A stretch of 47,172 bases of DNA, from positions 1 to 47,172 of the forward strand of contig DVIL01000082.1 of NCBI GenBank assembly GCA_018711305.1. Reading direction: 5' to 3'. The DNA is from Candidatus Coprenecus stercorigallinarum. GTDB lineage: Bacteria; Bacteroidota; Bacteroidia; Bacteroidales; UBA932. Both the position numbers and the translations under genes were made by a program. The notes beneath the pieces were generated by a model that saw nothing but the letters and a program-made list of their open reading frames with translations, was not told the DNA's origin and made no database searches. Each line of letters begins with the position of its first letter. The first letter of the stretch is position 1. Shown piece after piece: positions 10,495 through 18,961 of the stretch.

Positions 10495-11121
10495 GTGGAT
10501 ATCATAGTCATCACAGATCCGGATTTTCTGCCAGGCGAGGCGGAAATCATCATGAGACTGCTCGATGAAGGAGCATACCGGGTGCATGTGAGAAAACCGG
10601 CCGCGGATACCCGCAGTACAGCACACCTCATAGAGGAGCTGCCTGCGGGATATCGCAGCCGTTTGTCACTCCACGACCACCACTCCATCGCCACTTGCCT
10701 AGGCATCGGCGGAATACATCTGAACAGCCGGGATCCGCAGCCTCCCGAAAGTTTTTCAGGTCTCATAAGCCGTTCCTGCCATTCTCTGGAAGAAATCAGA
10801 AAATACCGCGATGAATGCAGCTATATGTTTCTCAGTCCCGTATTCGACAGCATATCGAAAGAAGGGTACAGATCGGCCTTTTCCATGGAAGATCTCAGGA
10901 AAAGCGGCATCAGCCTGCATAACGTCTTTGCCCTCGGAGGAATAAGTCCGGACAATGCGGCTCTGGCTGCCTCCACCGGCTTCGGAGGAGTGGCTGTCTT
11001 AGGTTGGCTCTGGCAACAGTACCGCCACGATCATGACGCCGACGCGTTGTTGGAGAGATTCCGCTGCCTGTTCTTCCTCCAAAGCTGCCAGGAATTGAAC
11101 AGGTTCTGCCAGATGGCATAG
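10495..11121 (+). CDS. ThiE/TenI-like thiamine phosphate synthase paralogue
   Basis: This 208-residue TIM-barrel protein is a second ThiE/TenI family member: HVRKP, LSLHDHHSIATCLGIGGIHL, MFLSPVFDSISKEGY, FALGGI and GFGGVAVLGWLW correspond to ThiE/TenI blocks. Several phosphate-binding residues of true ThiE are changed (for example HLNSRDP in place of HLGxxD). It may therefore act on another thiazole form, for example as a TenI-type thiazole tautomerase, although Thi4 chemistry should not need that; the role is uncertain. It starts with GTG 3 nt after thi4. Its last 91 nt overlap the 3' end of the BASS gene on the other strand. Confidence 0.8.
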   Translation: MDIIVITDPDFLPGEAEIIMRLLDEGAYRVHVRKPAADTRSTAHLIEELPAGYRSRLSLHDHHSIATCLGIGGIHLNSRDPQPPESFSGLISRSCHSLEEIRKYRDECSYMFLSPVFDSISKEGYRSAFSMEDLRKSGISLHNVFALGGISPDNAALAASTGFGGVAVLGWLWQQYRHDHDADALLERFRCLFFLQSCQELNRFCQMA

Positions 11122-12008
11122 GTACCGGGTGCAAGCGAGGAAATGGGGGTGAGATAGGTATAGGCCATCCAGATAGCAAACACCGTATTCTTCTGTCCAA
11201 GGGCCTGGCCGGCGGTGATGACATCTCCATAACAGCGTCCGGTACGCTTGCCGAACCAGTACTGCACGATACAGCTGAGCAGGGCAGCACCGGCTATCAT
11301 CCACAACACCAGTGCGGTAGCCGTACTGTTGTGCAGGGAGCGCACAGTCTGTCCTATAGCCAGGGCAAGAGCGCCTGCCCACAGGTAAAACGCGACTCCG
11401 GCCTTCGCCTTGAAGAAATCATGGGCCCGGGGCCAAAGGTACTTGAGCAGTACTGCCAGCAGGAACGGGCATATCAGCAGCGGGAATACTTTAGAAAGTA
11501 TCTTGAGAAAAGCGACGAAGAATCCGGAACCGTCGTGGATCTCCACCAAAGGAAAGACGACAGGCGCGAAGACGGCCGCAAGAATATTGGACATCAGATT
11601 GTACACAGTGATACGGGCCGCACTGCCCCCGAGTTTGTCAGTAACCACCGCCGCTGCAGTGGCGGTAGGACAGATGAGGCAGACCATCGCACCCTCGAAT
11701 ATCTCACGGTAAGCCTCATTCATGGGGACATATCTCAGAACAGCCGCTATCGCCAGCGCAGACAGACACTGGAAAGCCAGCACTATCCAGTGCCACCGCA
11801 TCACGCGCAGATCCTTCAGCTCTATCTTGCAGAACGTCAGAAACAGCTGGATGAATATCAATGAAGGCGTAAGAATCTGCACTGCCGTCCACACCGCAGG
11901 CTTCAGCGGAGCAAGCGGTCCGATACCGTGGAACAGGAAGTAGCCCCCTGCACCCGCCGCCATGGCGATGGGCAGGGTCCAGTCCTTGAATATCTGCTTC
12001 AATGTCAT
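11031..12008 (-). CDS. BASS-family (bile acid:sodium symporter-like) transporter, possible thiamine-related importer
   Basis: This 325-residue protein is very hydrophobic, with about nine or ten membrane segments, and has the look of the bile-acid:sodium symporter (SBF/BASS) fold: an inner-membrane carrier with the conserved helical block CLICPTATAAAVVTDKLGGS and the late TAGQALGQKNTVFAIW, which resemble the two crossover regions of BASS carriers. Its ATG overlaps the thiN stop as ATGA, so the two genes are translationally coupled. That coupling, and the thiamine operon converging on it, suggests uptake of thiamine or a pyrimidine/thiazole precursor. This is inference; BASS proteins move many organic anions. 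No TPP riboswitch was seen on this strand. Confidence 0.8.
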   Translation of the reverse strand: MTLKQIFKDWTLPIAMAAGAGGYFLFHGIGPLAPLKPAVWTAVQILTPSLIFIQLFLTFCKIELKDLRVMRWHWIVLAFQCLSALAIAAVLRYVPMNEAYREIFEGAMVCLICPTATAAAVVTDKLGGSAARITVYNLMSNILAAVFAPVVFPLVEIHDGSGFFVAFLKILSKVFPLLICPFLLAVLLKYLWPRAHDFFKAKAGVAFYLWAGALALAIGQTVRSLHNSTATALVLWMIAGAALLSCIVQYWFGKRTGRCYGDVITAGQALGQKNTVFAIWMAYTYLTPISSLAPGTYAIWQNLFNSWQLWRKNRQRNLSNNASAS

Positions 12009-12715
12009 TTTATTTCCTGCACATTAAGAGAACGGCCATGCCACCCCGAAAGATAAAGCAGGACCTTGGACGGACGGCTCATGCGAAGTTCCACCCTGCC
12101 CCCCGACGCACGGTTCAGTGCCGCCTTCCACCACATGTCGAAGCGGACGCGATCCGTCGGATACTGCAGACCGGTACTGACAATGTTCAGTTCCTGGTCA
12201 AAGGCAAAAATAGACAGGGACTGTCCCTCCGGCAGCTCAAAAGTGCATGATCCGAGCACCGGTACGAATACTCCGTAATCAGTCACCAGTTCCAGACCGG
12301 CCCTGACCCCGTTACGGTCAAGATATTCGGCAAAATCAGCCAACAGGGAGATATTGCCCAAGGTATGGTCCTCGCGCTTGCCGGTGGCTCCGAAAACGGT
12401 TATGGAAAACTCCGGCAACGAGCGGCCTTCCTGCCCTATTCTGAGCATCGAGCAGATACAGCGGAAAGCCTTGGAAAGGTCATTGCTCTCCTGCTCGCTG
12501 ACCTGGAAAAGCCGGTCGGAAAGATCTTCCATCACTCCTTCGGGCAATGAATCCATATCCCCGACCACGAACTCGGGTCTGCGGAAACGCATGAACTGTG
12601 ACGCCGCCCCATCGCAGCAGACCACTACGTCGCACGAGAGCAGACGGTCACGTACCTCCTGACTGCCCGGGAAATCCCCGTCGCAGAGTATTCCATAGGA
12701 CACGGCAGGTCTCAT
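12005..12715 (-). CDS. thiN: thiamine diphosphokinase
   Basis: This enzyme turns thiamine into thiamine diphosphate with ATP. The 236-residue protein shows the family blocks CDGAA, FVVGDMDSLPE, QESNDLSKAF and FGATGKREDHTLGNISLL, which form the nucleotide- and metal-binding catalytic domain, and a C-terminal beta domain (ELPEGQSLSIFAF, SGGRVELRM) for thiamine binding. Its ATG overlaps the stop of the lptF-fmt gene (ATGA at 12712-12715) and its own stop overlaps the BASS transporter start in the same way, so the three genes are translated as a unit. Confidence 0.94.
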   Translation of the reverse strand: MRPAVSYGILCDGDFPGSQEVRDRLLSCDVVVCCDGAASQFMRFRRPEFVVGDMDSLPEGVMEDLSDRLFQVSEQESNDLSKAFRCICSMLRIGQEGRSLPEFSITVFGATGKREDHTLGNISLLADFAEYLDRNGVRAGLELVTDYGVFVPVLGSCTFELPEGQSLSIFAFDQELNIVSTGLQYPTDRVRFDMWWKAALNRASGGRVELRMSRPSKVLLYLSGWHGRSLNVQEIK

Positions 12716-15162
12716 TGCTGCACGCCCCTCCAGCCGGCGAGAAAACTCTGCACGGGCATACGCTTCCTGGCAGGTGCCTGCAGCTCCAGAATACTGAGCA
12801 GCCCGGATCCGCAGCGTACGAGAATATGCGAGCGGTGATCGGTCCAGGCCGTTCCGGGACGCGAGGAAAGGAAATCTTCCGAAGCCCCAGAACCGGCCGC
12901 ATCCGCATCAGAAAGGACCGTCGTGGAATATATTTTCAGCTCTATCTCCTGTCCGTCGAGAAGCAGACTGCCATGAGCCCCCGGGCGCGGTGAAAGGCCC
13001 CGGACAAGATTGTGCAGGGAGACCGCATCCCGGCCCCATTCCATCAGACCGGTCTCGCGGCTCAGCTTGGGGGCACTCATCTGCAGCGGTGTCAGACCGT
13101 CCGTATTCTGCGGATGCGGCACGGCGGTGCCGTCTGCCAGAGCGTCCACTGTCTTGAGTACCAGATCAGAGCCGACTTTCTTCAGCCTGTCGTACAGACT
13201 GCCGAAGTCCTCCTCCGGCCCGATAGCCACCTGCTCCTGAAAGATTATTGAACCGGTATCCATATGCTCGTCGAGAAGGAATGTCGTGACCCCCGTACTG
13301 GTCTCACCGTTGATTACCGCCCAGTTGATGGGAGCGGCCCCGCGGTAGGCAGGCAGAAGCGAAGCATGCAGGTTGAATGTACCCATGTGAGGCATGGTCC
13401 ATACCTCGCGCGGGAGCATCCGGAAAGCCACTACGACAAACATGTCCGCATTCCACTCCGAAAGTGCCTGAAGGAAAGCGGGATCTTTGAGAGATTCCGG
13501 TTGCAGCAGCGGAAGGTCCTGGGACACTGCATAATCCTTGACAGGAGAAGTACCTGTCTTCTGTCCCCTCCCTATCTTTTTGTCAGGGACGGTAACTACG
13601 CCGGCGACCCTGTATCCGCCCTCCACGAGAGCCCTGAGAGAATCCACTGCAAACTCAGGGGTTCCCATGAACACTATGGCAGGCTTGCCCACCCGGCTCA
13701 GGAAGCCGTCGGTACTGCCGGTAATATTGTTTTTTTTCATTGACAGTTTTGCAAAAAATTTCTTTATCGGTATCAGATATGTTTCCAGATTGAACATCGA
13801 CGAATCCTTTGTGGATTTCCACGTCAGGAACACGCCTATAGGCAACAGCACTATCGTGGAGATAAAAGCGCCGAGCTCGGGGGAGATCACTCCGTCCCTC
13901 GCCAGTTTCTTGCCGGATATATCCACCACCCAATAGAGGACGAAAAAGAGTGCCGAGACAATGACAGGAGTTCCCAGTCCGCCTTTCCGGATAATGGCGC
14001 CGAGAGGGGCTCCGATGAAAAAGAATATGAAGCAGGCAAACGACAGCGTGAATTTTCTCAACGACTCCAGGTCTATCCTGCGCAGGAAGAAAGTAAACTG
14101 CAGTGCCTCCCTGTCATAGCTCTGCATGGTCTGTATCGCCTTCTGCACTCCTTTCAGGGACTGCTGCACCGCATCCAGTTCGGCTGCTGCAGTGGCCCAT
14201 ACGAGAGTGTCTATCGGGAAATTGTCCCGGTAGCCCTTGTTTAGGGAGGTGTCCAGCTGACGCGGGTTGCCGAGGGAGATGTTGTAGACTATCTTCTTCC
14301 GCTGCTCGTCCACTGTCTTCAGGTGGAGGGCACCGATAGAGTCCCTGTCATGGTGCAGCTGCTCCAGGTTCCTGGCCATGATATCATTGCCATAACGGGT
14401 CTCCTCCGATTTCTGGAAAGCGTAGTTTTCCAACGGTATCACCACTTCCTGCATATCGAAGTCCACCTGCTGGAGCTGGTACACCGTGTCCCGGTAATTT
14501 CTGGTATTGTCCTCCTCATAGGATACTCCGTGATAGAGGGTGAATACCAGAGCCTGCTTGTCGGGAGTGGAACGTATCATTCCGGAATCGGCTACGGCAA
14601 GAGAGATATTGCCCTTGTTCTTGGTGTGGTTGTAGACCATGACATTGTACATCATGTCAGTCTCCTTGTTGCGGGAGTCCACCCGGAGGGAATATCCGTC
14701 TATACCGTTGTAGAATGTTCCGGTCGGTATCTTTATCTCGTCCTTCGTACGGGCTATGTCATACTGGAGAGTATATATCTTGTTGTATGCCAAAGGGATG
14801 AGATTGTTCGACACAAAAAACGCAGCTACACTGATGCCGAATGCCACAAAAATAAGCGGCAGGAATATCCTCTGCAGGGAGATGCCGGCAGCCTTCATGG
14901 CCAGCAGCTCGTTGTTCTCGCCCAGGTTGCCGAAGGTCATGATAGAGGCCAGCAGCGTGGCGAGAGGCATGGACAGCGGCAGGATAGTAGCCGAACCCCA
15001 TGCCAGGAATTCCATGATAACCCAGAAACTGAGCCCCTTGCCCACCAGTTCGTCTATGTAAAGCCACAGGAACTGCATCACCAGTATGAATACCGTGATG
15101 AAGAACGTCATTACGAACGGGCCGAGAAACGACTTGAGTATGAAGAGGTCCAGTTTCTTCAT
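12712..15162 (-). CDS. LptF/LptG-family permease fused in frame to methionyl-tRNA formyltransferase
   Basis: This one 816-codon frame holds two normally separate proteins. Residues 1 to about 470 are a LptF/YjgP-type permease of the lipopolysaccharide export ABC transporter: three N-terminal membrane segments, a periplasmic beta-jellyroll, and three C-terminal membrane segments ending near LPIGVFLTWKST. From about residue 495 to the end is a complete Fmt, which formylates Met-tRNA for initiation: FMGTPEFAVDSL, NLHASLLPAYRGAAPINW with catalytic Asn and His, and LDEHMDTGSI with the catalytic Asp. No stop separates them. An internal ATG at 13740 and GTG at 13692 could start Fmt alone. If one T were missing from a T6 run (13753-13758), lptF would stop in a TGA overlapping the ATG at 13740, the same ATGA layout as the next two junctions. 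Topology would allow a cytoplasmic Fmt tail. Whether the fusion is real, strain-specific or a sequencing slip cannot be told here. Confidence 0.85.
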   Translation of the reverse strand: MKKLDLFILKSFLGPFVMTFFITVFILVMQFLWLYIDELVGKGLSFWVIMEFLAWGSATILPLSMPLATLLASIMTFGNLGENNELLAMKAAGISLQRIFLPLIFVAFGISVAAFFVSNNLIPLAYNKIYTLQYDIARTKDEIKIPTGTFYNGIDGYSLRVDSRNKETDMMYNVMVYNHTKNKGNISLAVADSGMIRSTPDKQALVFTLYHGVSYEEDNTRNYRDTVYQLQQVDFDMQEVVIPLENYAFQKSEETRYGNDIMARNLEQLHHDRDSIGALHLKTVDEQRKKIVYNISLGNPRQLDTSLNKGYRDNFPIDTLVWATAAAELDAVQQSLKGVQKAIQTMQSYDREALQFTFFLRRIDLESLRKFTLSFACFIFFFIGAPLGAIIRKGGLGTPVIVSALFFVLYWVVDISGKKLARDGVISPELGAFISTIVLLPIGVFLTWKSTKDSSMFNLETYLIPIKKFFAKLSMKKNNITGSTDGFLSRVGKPAIVFMGTPEFAVDSLRALVEGGYRVAGVVTVPDKKIGRGQKTGTSPVKDYAVSQDLPLLQPESLKDPAFLQALSEWNADMFVVVAFRMLPREVWTMPHMGTFNLHASLLPAYRGAAPINWAVINGETSTGVTTFLLDEHMDTGSIIFQEQVAIGPEEDFGSLYDRLKKVGSDLVLKTVDALADGTAVPHPQNTDGLTPLQMSAPKLSRETGLMEWGRDAVSLHNLVRGLSPRPGAHGSLLLDGQEIELKIYSTTVLSDADAAGSGASEDFLSSRPGTAWTDHRSHILVRCGSGLLSILELQAPARKRMPVQSFLAGWRGVQQ

Positions 15163-15172
15163 CCGGGAGTGC

Positions 15173-17800
15173 TTAGCCTATGTTGTTGACAGACTCGATC
15201 ATAGCGGTAAAAGCCGCCATCAGGCCGTCGGGATCCTTGCCTCCTGCTGTCGCAAGGAAAGGCTGGCCTCCGCCACCGCCCTTGATGTGCACTGCCGCAG
15301 CCTTGACATCCTTGCCGGCATGCGCTCCGGCTGCCACCAGATCATCGGTGTACATCATCAGCAGCGACGGCTTGCGTTCGGGTGTCATGATCGCGGCCAC
15401 CATGGCTGCACGGGTATTTTCCTTGCGCAGCTCGAATGCCACTTCCTTTATGATATCGGGAGAATAAACTCCTGTAATACTGAACAGACGTACGCCTGCC
15501 GGTGTAGTCTCTACCTTCTCCGTCAAGGTTTTCTTGAGAGCCGCCGCCCTTTCCCTGGCGACTTCCTCAAGAGAATGGCGGAACGATTCGTTTTCTGCCA
15601 CCAATTTCCTTATGGCGGTGATTATATCGGGAGTATTCTCGAAGAAGGAGCGCACGGACGCTATCTGGTCCTCCACCCCGTCTATGACATCCTCTACATA
15701 ACTGCCTGTGACTGCCTGTATACGGCGTACTCCTGCAGCAACTGCCGACTCGGACACAATTTTCAGCATTCCTATGCGTCCGGTAGATGCAGTATGCGTT
15801 CCGCCGCACAACTCGATCGAGTCCCCGAAACGTACTGCACGGACCCTGTCTCCGTATTTTTCTCCGAAGAGGGCCATGGCACCCATTGCCTTTGCCTCGG
15901 CAATAGGTATGTCGCGGTACTCCTGACGGGGGAAGTCGGAGCGGATCAGACGGTTGACCATCCTTTCCACCTCACGCAGCTTTTCAGGAGAGACTTTCTC
16001 GTAATGCGAAAAGTCGAAGCGGAAATACGAAGGGCATACGTAGGAGCCCTTCTGCTCGATATGGGTTCCGAGCACGGAACGCAGAGCCTGGTGCAGAAGA
16101 TGGGTAGCCGAATGGTTATTGGCCGTCTCCTGACGTTTCTGTCCGTCCACCACGGCATGGAATCCACCTTCGGGCTCAGCCGGGATGCGGTCGGCAATAT
16201 GGATGCTCAGATTGTTCTCCTTGACGGTATTGACGATATTTATCTTCTCTCCTGAAGTGGAAAGTATGTATCCGCAGTCTCCTACCTGACCGCCGCTCTC
16301 GGCATAGAAGGGCGTACGGTCGAACACGAGCTGGTAGACCTCCTTGCCTTTTGTTTTTACTGTACGGTACTTGACTATCTGCACATCGGTCTCAAGCAGG
16401 TCATAACCCACGAAAGAGTGCTCGTCGGTATCGTTGAGGACCACCCAGTCGCCGGCCTCCACGGCTGCCGCATTACGCGCCCTGGCCTTCTGCCTGCCCA
16501 GTTCCACCTCGAATTCCTCCAGATCGATGACATATCCATGCTCACGGGCTATAAGTTCGCTGAGGTCTACAGGGAATCCGTATGTGTCATAGAGGATGAA
16601 TGCATCCTTGCCGGAGATACGCTTTGTTCCGGCATTGCGTTCCATGATAGAGCTGATCAGACCAATGCCCTTTGCAAGAGTACGCAGGAAAGCCTCCTCT
16701 TCCTCACGGATAACGTTCTCGATCAGAGCCTGCTGACGTCCCAGCTCAGGATAGGCGTCACCCATCACGTCGACAAGTACGGGAACGAGCCGGCACAGGA
16801 ACGGTTCTGTCAGTCCGAGGAATGTGTAACCGTAGCGTACGGCCCTGCGCAGGATACGGCGTATGACATAGCCGGCCTTTACATTGGACGGCAGCTGCCC
16901 GTCCGCAATCGAGAAGGAAATGGCCCTTATGTGGTCCGCCACAACCCTCATGGCAACATCCACATCTTCTGACTCTTTTCCGTACACATGCCCGGAGATT
17001 TCACCTATCCTGGCTATGATGTCCTGGAACATGTCCCCGTCGTAATTGCTCTTGTTGCCGTTTACCGCCATGACCAGACGCTCAAAGCCCATACCCGTAT
17101 CCACATGCTTGTGAGGCAACAGTTCGAGAGTACCGTCAGCCTTGCGGTTGTACTGGATAAACACGAGGTTCCAGATCTCTATGACCAGGGGGTCTCCCTG
17201 ATTGACGAGATTGCGGCCGGGTACTGCCCTGCGGTCAGCCTCGTCACGCAGATCTATGTGGATCTCGCTGCAGGGGCCGCACGGGCCGGTATCGCCCATT
17301 TCCCAGAAATTGTCTTTCTTGCAGCCATATAGGATCCTGTCCTCCGGAAGATATTCCTTCCATATCTCCAGAGCCTCCGAGTCCGGTCCCAGTCCGTCCT
17401 CGGCACTACCCCCACATACAGTGGCATACAGCCGCTCCGGGTCAAGTTTATAGACCTGTGTAAGCAGTTCCCAGGCCCAGGCGATGGCCTCTTTCTTGAA
17501 ATAGTCCCCGAAGCTCCAGTTGCCGAGCATCTCGAACATGGTATGATGGTATGAGTCGTGGCCCACCTCTTCGAGGTCATTGTGCTTTCCGCTTACCCTA
17601 AGGCATTTCTGGCTGTCCGCAACCCTCGGATACAGTATGGGAGTATTGCCAAGGAACCAGTCCTTGAACTGGTTCATTCCGGCATTGGTGAACATTAGCG
17701 TGGGATCTCCCTTGACCACCATCGGGGCCGAAGGGACTATCCTGTGACCCTTCGATGCGAAGAAGTCCAGGAACTGTTTTCTTATCTCTTTAGATGTCAT
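15173..17800 (-). CDS. alaS: alanine--tRNA ligase
   Basis: This 875-residue protein is a full-length bacterial class II AlaRS. The N-terminal catalytic domain begins [17 protein letters not shown], with motif 2 region [15 protein letters not shown] and [20 protein letters not shown]. The editing domain carries the zinc site HSATHLLH and later CGGTH, and a C-terminal DHHA1/C-Ala domain ends with [15 protein letters not shown]. It lies 10 nt before the lptF-fmt gene. It has its own -7 box between it and lptG. Confidence 0.97.
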   Translation of the reverse strand: MTSKEIRKQFLDFFASKGHRIVPSAPMVVKGDPTLMFTNAGMNQFKDWFLGNTPILYPRVADSQKCLRVSGKHNDLEEVGHDSYHHTMFEMLGNWSFGDYFKKEAIAWAWELLTQVYKLDPERLYATVCGGSAEDGLGPDSEALEIWKEYLPEDRILYGCKKDNFWEMGDTGPCGPCSEIHIDLRDEADRRAVPGRNLVNQGDPLVIEIWNLVFIQYNRKADGTLELLPHKHVDTGMGFERLVMAVNGNKSNYDGDMFQDIIARIGEISGHVYGKESEDVDVAMRVVADHIRAISFSIADGQLPSNVKAGYVIRRILRRAVRYGYTFLGLTEPFLCRLVPVLVDVMGDAYPELGRQQALIENVIREEEEAFLRTLAKGIGLISSIMERNAGTKRISGKDAFILYDTYGFPVDLSELIAREHGYVIDLEEFEVELGRQKARARNAAAVEAGDWVVLNDTDEHSFVGYDLLETDVQIVKYRTVKTKGKEVYQLVFDRTPFYAESGGQVGDCGYILSTSGEKINIVNTVKENNLSIHIADRIPAEPEGGFHAVVDGQKRQETANNHSATHLLHQALRSVLGTHIEQKGSYVCPSYFRFDFSHYEKVSPEKLREVERMVNRLIRSDFPRQEYRDIPIAEAKAMGAMALFGEKYGDRVRAVRFGDSIELCGGTHTASTGRIGMLKIVSESAVAAGVRRIQAVTGSYVEDVIDGVEDQIASVRSFFENTPDIITAIRKLVAENESFRHSLEEVARERAAALKKTLTEKVETTPAGVRLFSITGVYSPDIIKEVAFELRKENTRAAMVAAIMTPERKPSLLMMYTDDLVAAGAHAGKDVKAAAVHIKGGGGGQPFLATAGGKDPDGLMAAFTAMIESVNNIG

Positions 17801-17828
17801 ATAATAGCGAACTGATCAGTTGAAACTG

Positions 17829-17836
17829 CAAATATA
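17829..17836 (-). promoter_or_regulatory. -7 box for alaS
   Basis: The reverse strand reads TATATTTG, a perfect TAnnTTTG, 28 nt before the alaS ATG and just past the lptG stop. No matching TTTG -33 was found. Confidence 0.5.
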
Positions 17837-17840
17837 AATA

Positions 17841-18941
17841 TTATTTCGGTGCCAGACGGTAGAGGACCGCGGCAATAACTGCATACAGGATGTTGGGCAG
17901 CCACAGGGCCAGCCAAGGCGGAAGGGTGTCGGTGATAACGAACATCTGGCTGAAACGCAGGAAAAGGATGTAGGAGAAACTCAGCGCGATGCCTATTCCG
18001 AGATTGAGTCCTATGCCGCCCCGGCGTTTCTTGGAGGAAAGCGACACCCCTATCAGTGTAAGGATAAACGCCGAGAAGGGCACCGCAAAACGGGTGTTTT
18101 TCTCTATGAGGGAATATTTCACCATACTGTCACCCCTCATTTTCTGCATGGAGATGAGATCTTCCAGCTCTCTGTAGTTCAGCGTTTCCACGGTGTTTTT
18201 CCGTCTATAGAAGTCATCCAGCTTGAGACTGATGACTGTATCCAGCTCTTCCCCGTATGTGATACGCTGCTGCGAGGTGGAGTAATCCCTGATGGTATAG
18301 TTCTTCAGCCTCCAGCCGCCCGTAGTAGAGTCCCATGCGGCACTCTCTGCCATCAGCTTGGAGACCAGATGACTCTCGCGGATGCTCTCGAGGGTGAACT
18401 TGTATGCCGTATTGTTCCACGTACTGAACGACTCGACATAGACGAATTCGCCCGGAGCTATCTGATAGTGTATGTCACGGTTCGTGTTGTAGAATTTCTG
18501 TCCCTTTATGTACTTTTCCTCGAAGGCGATACGCCTCTCGTTGGCATCCGGTATAACAAACAGGTTGAGACACAAGCTCATGGATGCAATGAACAATGCC
18601 GACAGGAAATACGGGTACATCAGGCGGCTGAAACTGACCCCTCCCGACAGCATGGCTATGATCTCACTGTTGCCGGCCAGCTTCGAGGTGAAGAATATCA
18701 CGGTAATGAACACGAACAGCGGACTGAACATATTGATGAAATACGGGATGAAGTTGAGATAGTAATCGAATACTATGACCTTCAGTGTCGCCTCCTTGTC
18801 CACGAAGTCGTCTATCTTCTCACTGATGTCGAAGATGATGACTATCACGATTATCAGCAGCAGAGCCATGAAGAAAGTCCCTATGAACTTCCTTATGATG
18901 TACCTGTCAAGTAACTTTATTCTGAATGTGCTGAGATCCAT
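17841..18941 (-). CDS. LptG/YjgQ-family permease
   Basis: This is an inner-membrane permease of the LptB2FG transporter that pulls lipopolysaccharide out of the membrane. About 366 residues are arranged as in the family: N-terminal YIIRKFIGTFFMALLLIIVIV, two more membrane segments (LFVFITVIFF, FLSALFIASMSL), a periplasmic beta-jellyroll domain (about 120-260), then three C-terminal membrane segments. The frame opens at 19004, but that start would overlap tgt by 43 nt; the ATG at 18941 (MDLSTFRIKLLDRYI) lies 20 nt after tgt and fits the family start. Next to tgt, a common Bacteroidetes arrangement. It would pair with the LptF half of the downstream fusion gene. Confidence 0.88.
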   Translation of the reverse strand: MDLSTFRIKLLDRYIIRKFIGTFFMALLLIIVIVIIFDISEKIDDFVDKEATLKVIVFDYYLNFIPYFINMFSPLFVFITVIFFTSKLAGNSEIIAMLSGGVSFSRLMYPYFLSALFIASMSLCLNLFVIPDANERRIAFEEKYIKGQKFYNTNRDIHYQIAPGEFVYVESFSTWNNTAYKFTLESIRESHLVSKLMAESAAWDSTTGGWRLKNYTIRDYSTSQQRITYGEELDTVISLKLDDFYRRKNTVETLNYRELEDLISMQKMRGDSMVKYSLIEKNTRFAVPFSAFILTLIGVSLSSKKRRGGIGLNLGIGIALSFSYILFLRFSQMFVITDTLPPWLALWLPNILYAVIAAVLYRLAPK

Positions 18942-18961
18942 CCGTGATATTGCTTCGTCTT

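Noticed and set aside
13730-13740. Programmed frameshift at the A8 run after the internal ATG of the lptF-fmt gene
   Set aside because: The frame is already continuous through this run, so no shift is needed to make either product; kept only as a slip-prone site in the fusion finding.
15086-16255. Long forward-strand open frame (389 codons) opposite alaS
   Set aside because: The reverse-strand alaS is unmistakable over the whole stretch, and the forward translation shows no family motifs; it is a shadow of biased codon use.
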